Origin: an uncultured Actinomycetes bacterium
GTDB taxonomy: Bacteria > Actinomycetota > Actinomycetes > Nanopelagicales > Nanopelagicaceae
Length of the DNA: 64,000 nt
Reading direction: 5' to 3'
NCBI GenBank assembly: GCA_903850565.1
Contig: CAINLV010000051.1
Span: forward strand, 1-64,000
Both the position numbers and the translations under genes were made by a program. Shown here in pieces: positions 62,857-64,000 of this stretch; position 1 is the first letter of the stretch; each line of letters begins with the position of its first letter. The notes under the pieces were generated by a model. It worked only from the letters and a program-made list of their open reading frames with translations, did not search any database and was not told the origin of the DNA.

Positions 62857-64000
62857 TGGGACGCCACCTTACCGGTTCGATTCATCAAACGGAAGCAAAA
62901 ACGTGGAGAGTGTCCATCCCCGCGCAACGTGGGTCGAAATCCCGAAGGACTCGAACCTTCGATACGAGAGCACAGGCCAAAGCTTGGCTTAACAGTTCAG
63001 TTAAGGAACTCAAAAATGTCGAGAAAACGGATTCAAATGTTTCACCAAGGAAACCTCAAAAAAGTGCGAACTGCTCTACTGGCGGAACGCTACTCGAGAA
63101 TGTTTCCAACGATTGGCTCAATCTCCATTTTCGGAGATTGCAAAGGGCGCAACGCTCGCGAGAGGCATCGGCAACTTTTGCGATCAAGCAGTTTCTTGGG
63201 TATGCAAAGAGCCAAGAATGGAAAAGCGGCGCAGATGTAACTTATTCGGGATTTCTTGAATACTTTGAGCACCTAGCAAATATGAATTCTGCCCCGGATG
63301 TAATACATCTCGCCAGCAAATCCTCACGGCCCTTTAAGAATGGACATGGCTACGATGGCGATGTTTTAAGAAATAGGTTTCAAGACATCGTACGTATGTT
63401 GGACTATGGCCAAGTTAGCGGAAATTGGACGCTAGATTTCAAGCCAAGCACGGTCACGCTTCCGAATGTCGTCCGTGATATCGAAGGCGATATCAGACGC
63501 GCTGTGACGTGGCAAGAATGCGTTCTTATCGCGCAAGAATTGCATGTTGTCCATCAATTCACCATGTGGCTATTGCGCATCTTCGGACTTCGTATTAGCG
63601 AGGCGTACGGAATCCTCGTTCGAGATGTCAACTATCTGGGTGATGAAATGACCATCTCCATCAAGAGACAGGGCGGCGGCGGACAATACATTCGAAACGA
63701 AAGCCTTGATTGGGAAGAAGTTATTACCCGCGACGAGACAAAGACCCGGCAGGGACGAAGAGTATTAATCGTTCCCCGATCATTGGTACCCCTGATTGAG
63801 AAGATCATCGAAGTTTTCCATACAAACGAAGATGAATCGGTTCAGTATGATCATCCATTGATTCCAGGACTTCGAGAGATTAACAAACCAAAGAAGGCGG
63901 GATTTGAGCACGCTTTAAAGAATGCCGCTGGGTTTCACCGTATCGACCTGAGTTTTGATAATGGCGTTAGCAAGGATTTAGCAACACACGATTTTCGGAA
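62856..64000 (+). CDS. int: tyrosine recombinase/integrase (3' end beyond window)
   Basis: ATG 62856 opens a frame that stays open for 381 codons to the window's edge. The N-terminus (WRVSIPAQRGSKSRRTRTFDTRAQAKAWL) resembles the arm-binding domain of integrases, and a core-binding helical region follows. The catalytic domain has box I LRIFGLRISEAYG with the Arg at residue 246, a beta-hairpin TKTRQGRRVLIVP with the catalytic Lys region, and box II THDFR (His378, Arg381). The tyrosine nucleophile lies beyond 64000. It probably integrates at the adjacent tRNA. Confidence 0.88.
   Translation, partial: MGRHLTGSIHQTEAKTWRVSIPAQRGSKSRRTRTFDTRAQAKAWLNSSVKELKNVEKTDSNVSPRKPQKSANCSTGGTLLENVSNDWLNLHFRRLQRAQRSREASATFAIKQFLGYAKSQEWKSGADVTYSGFLEYFEHLANMNSAPDVIHLASKSSRPFKNGHGYDGDVLRNRFQDIVRMLDYGQVSGNWTLDFKPSTVTLPNVVRDIEGDIRRAVTWQECVLIAQELHVVHQFTMWLLRIFGLRISEAYGILVRDVNYLGDEMTISIKRQGGGGQYIRNESLDWEEVITRDETKTRQGRRVLIVPRSLVPLIEKIIEVFHTNEDESVQYDHPLIPGLREINKPKKAGFEHALKNAAGFHRIDLSFDNGVSKDLATHDFR

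Larger units (their letters stand above)
62077..64000 (+). mobile_element. left part of a tRNA-fMet-associated integrated element
   Basis: A helix-turn-helix gene and a tyrosine integrase gene, overlapping as TAATG, begin 345 nt after tRNA-fMet, breaking from the conserved gene order before it. The right end and both attachment sites are not resolved in this window. It may be a prophage, an integrative element or a remnant. Confidence 0.65.

Noticed and set aside
62929-63240. 103-codon plus-strand frame inside the integrase
   Set aside because: The integrase frame from 62856 is continuous to the window edge and has catalytic motifs; this frame is a shadow.

Overview
The window reads as chromosomal DNA of a low-to-moderate GC actinomycete (Actinomycetota). 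The evidence is two WhiB-family iron-sulfur regulators, an AdnAB-type helicase-nuclease pair, the DUF4307, DUF3817, DUF5679, UPF0182 and Zincin_2 families, and gene orders that match Mycobacterium. The block greA-DUF4307-uppS-phoH-fumarase-xseBA-ispH-ychF (10-22 kb) follows the Rv1080c to Rv1112 order. The block adnA-adnB-nudC-uvrD2-whiB7 ... UbiB kinase-Zincin_2-YlbL protease-UPF0182 (28-62 kb) follows Rv3202c to Rv3193c. Moderate GC, short spacers, overlapping starts and missing accessory domains fit a streamlined, possibly freshwater planktonic actinobacterium (Nanopelagicales/acI-like). The taxon is an inference.

Layout. 1-3.4 kb: accessory locus with a Pro/Thr repeat protein, a polytopic membrane protein, a WhiB-like protein and a DUF4236/TPR protein, the first three with overlapping reading frames. 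3.7-10 kb: nitroreductase, BaxI-like membrane protein, two MFS exporters and a DrrAB-type ABC exporter. 10-22 kb: conserved housekeeping block (transcript cleavage, cytochrome oxidase assembly, polyprenyl synthesis, PhoH2, lytic transglycosylase, fumarase, exonuclease VII, IspH, RmuC, YchF). 22-28 kb: secreted pullulanase and TypA.

28-38.9 kb: recombination and repair block (adnA, adnB, nudC, uvrD2) ending in whiB7, which is preceded by a leader peptide and an intrinsic terminator, the arrangement of a WhiB7 antibiotic-response attenuator. 38.9-52.4 kb: a run of accessory genes that separates whiB7 from the genes it adjoins in Mycobacterium. It holds a TPR/zinc-ribbon/CPBP operon, a VOC protein, an aminotransferase with methylmalonate-semialdehyde dehydrogenase, an HDAC-like deacetylase with SbcCD, a DnaQ-like exonuclease and a NERD-domain helicase. 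52.4-62 kb: the conserved block resumes (UbiB kinase, orphan RiPP E1-like protein, DUF5679, YgjP-like peptidase, Zincin_2, YlbL-like Lon protease, UPF0182), with a strong candidate small RNA at 56.3 kb.

62-64 kb: initiator tRNA-fMet with its own promoter and terminator, followed by a helix-turn-helix gene and a tyrosine integrase that runs off the window. This looks like the left end of an element integrated at the tRNA. No rRNA genes, CRISPR arrays or insertion sequences were found.
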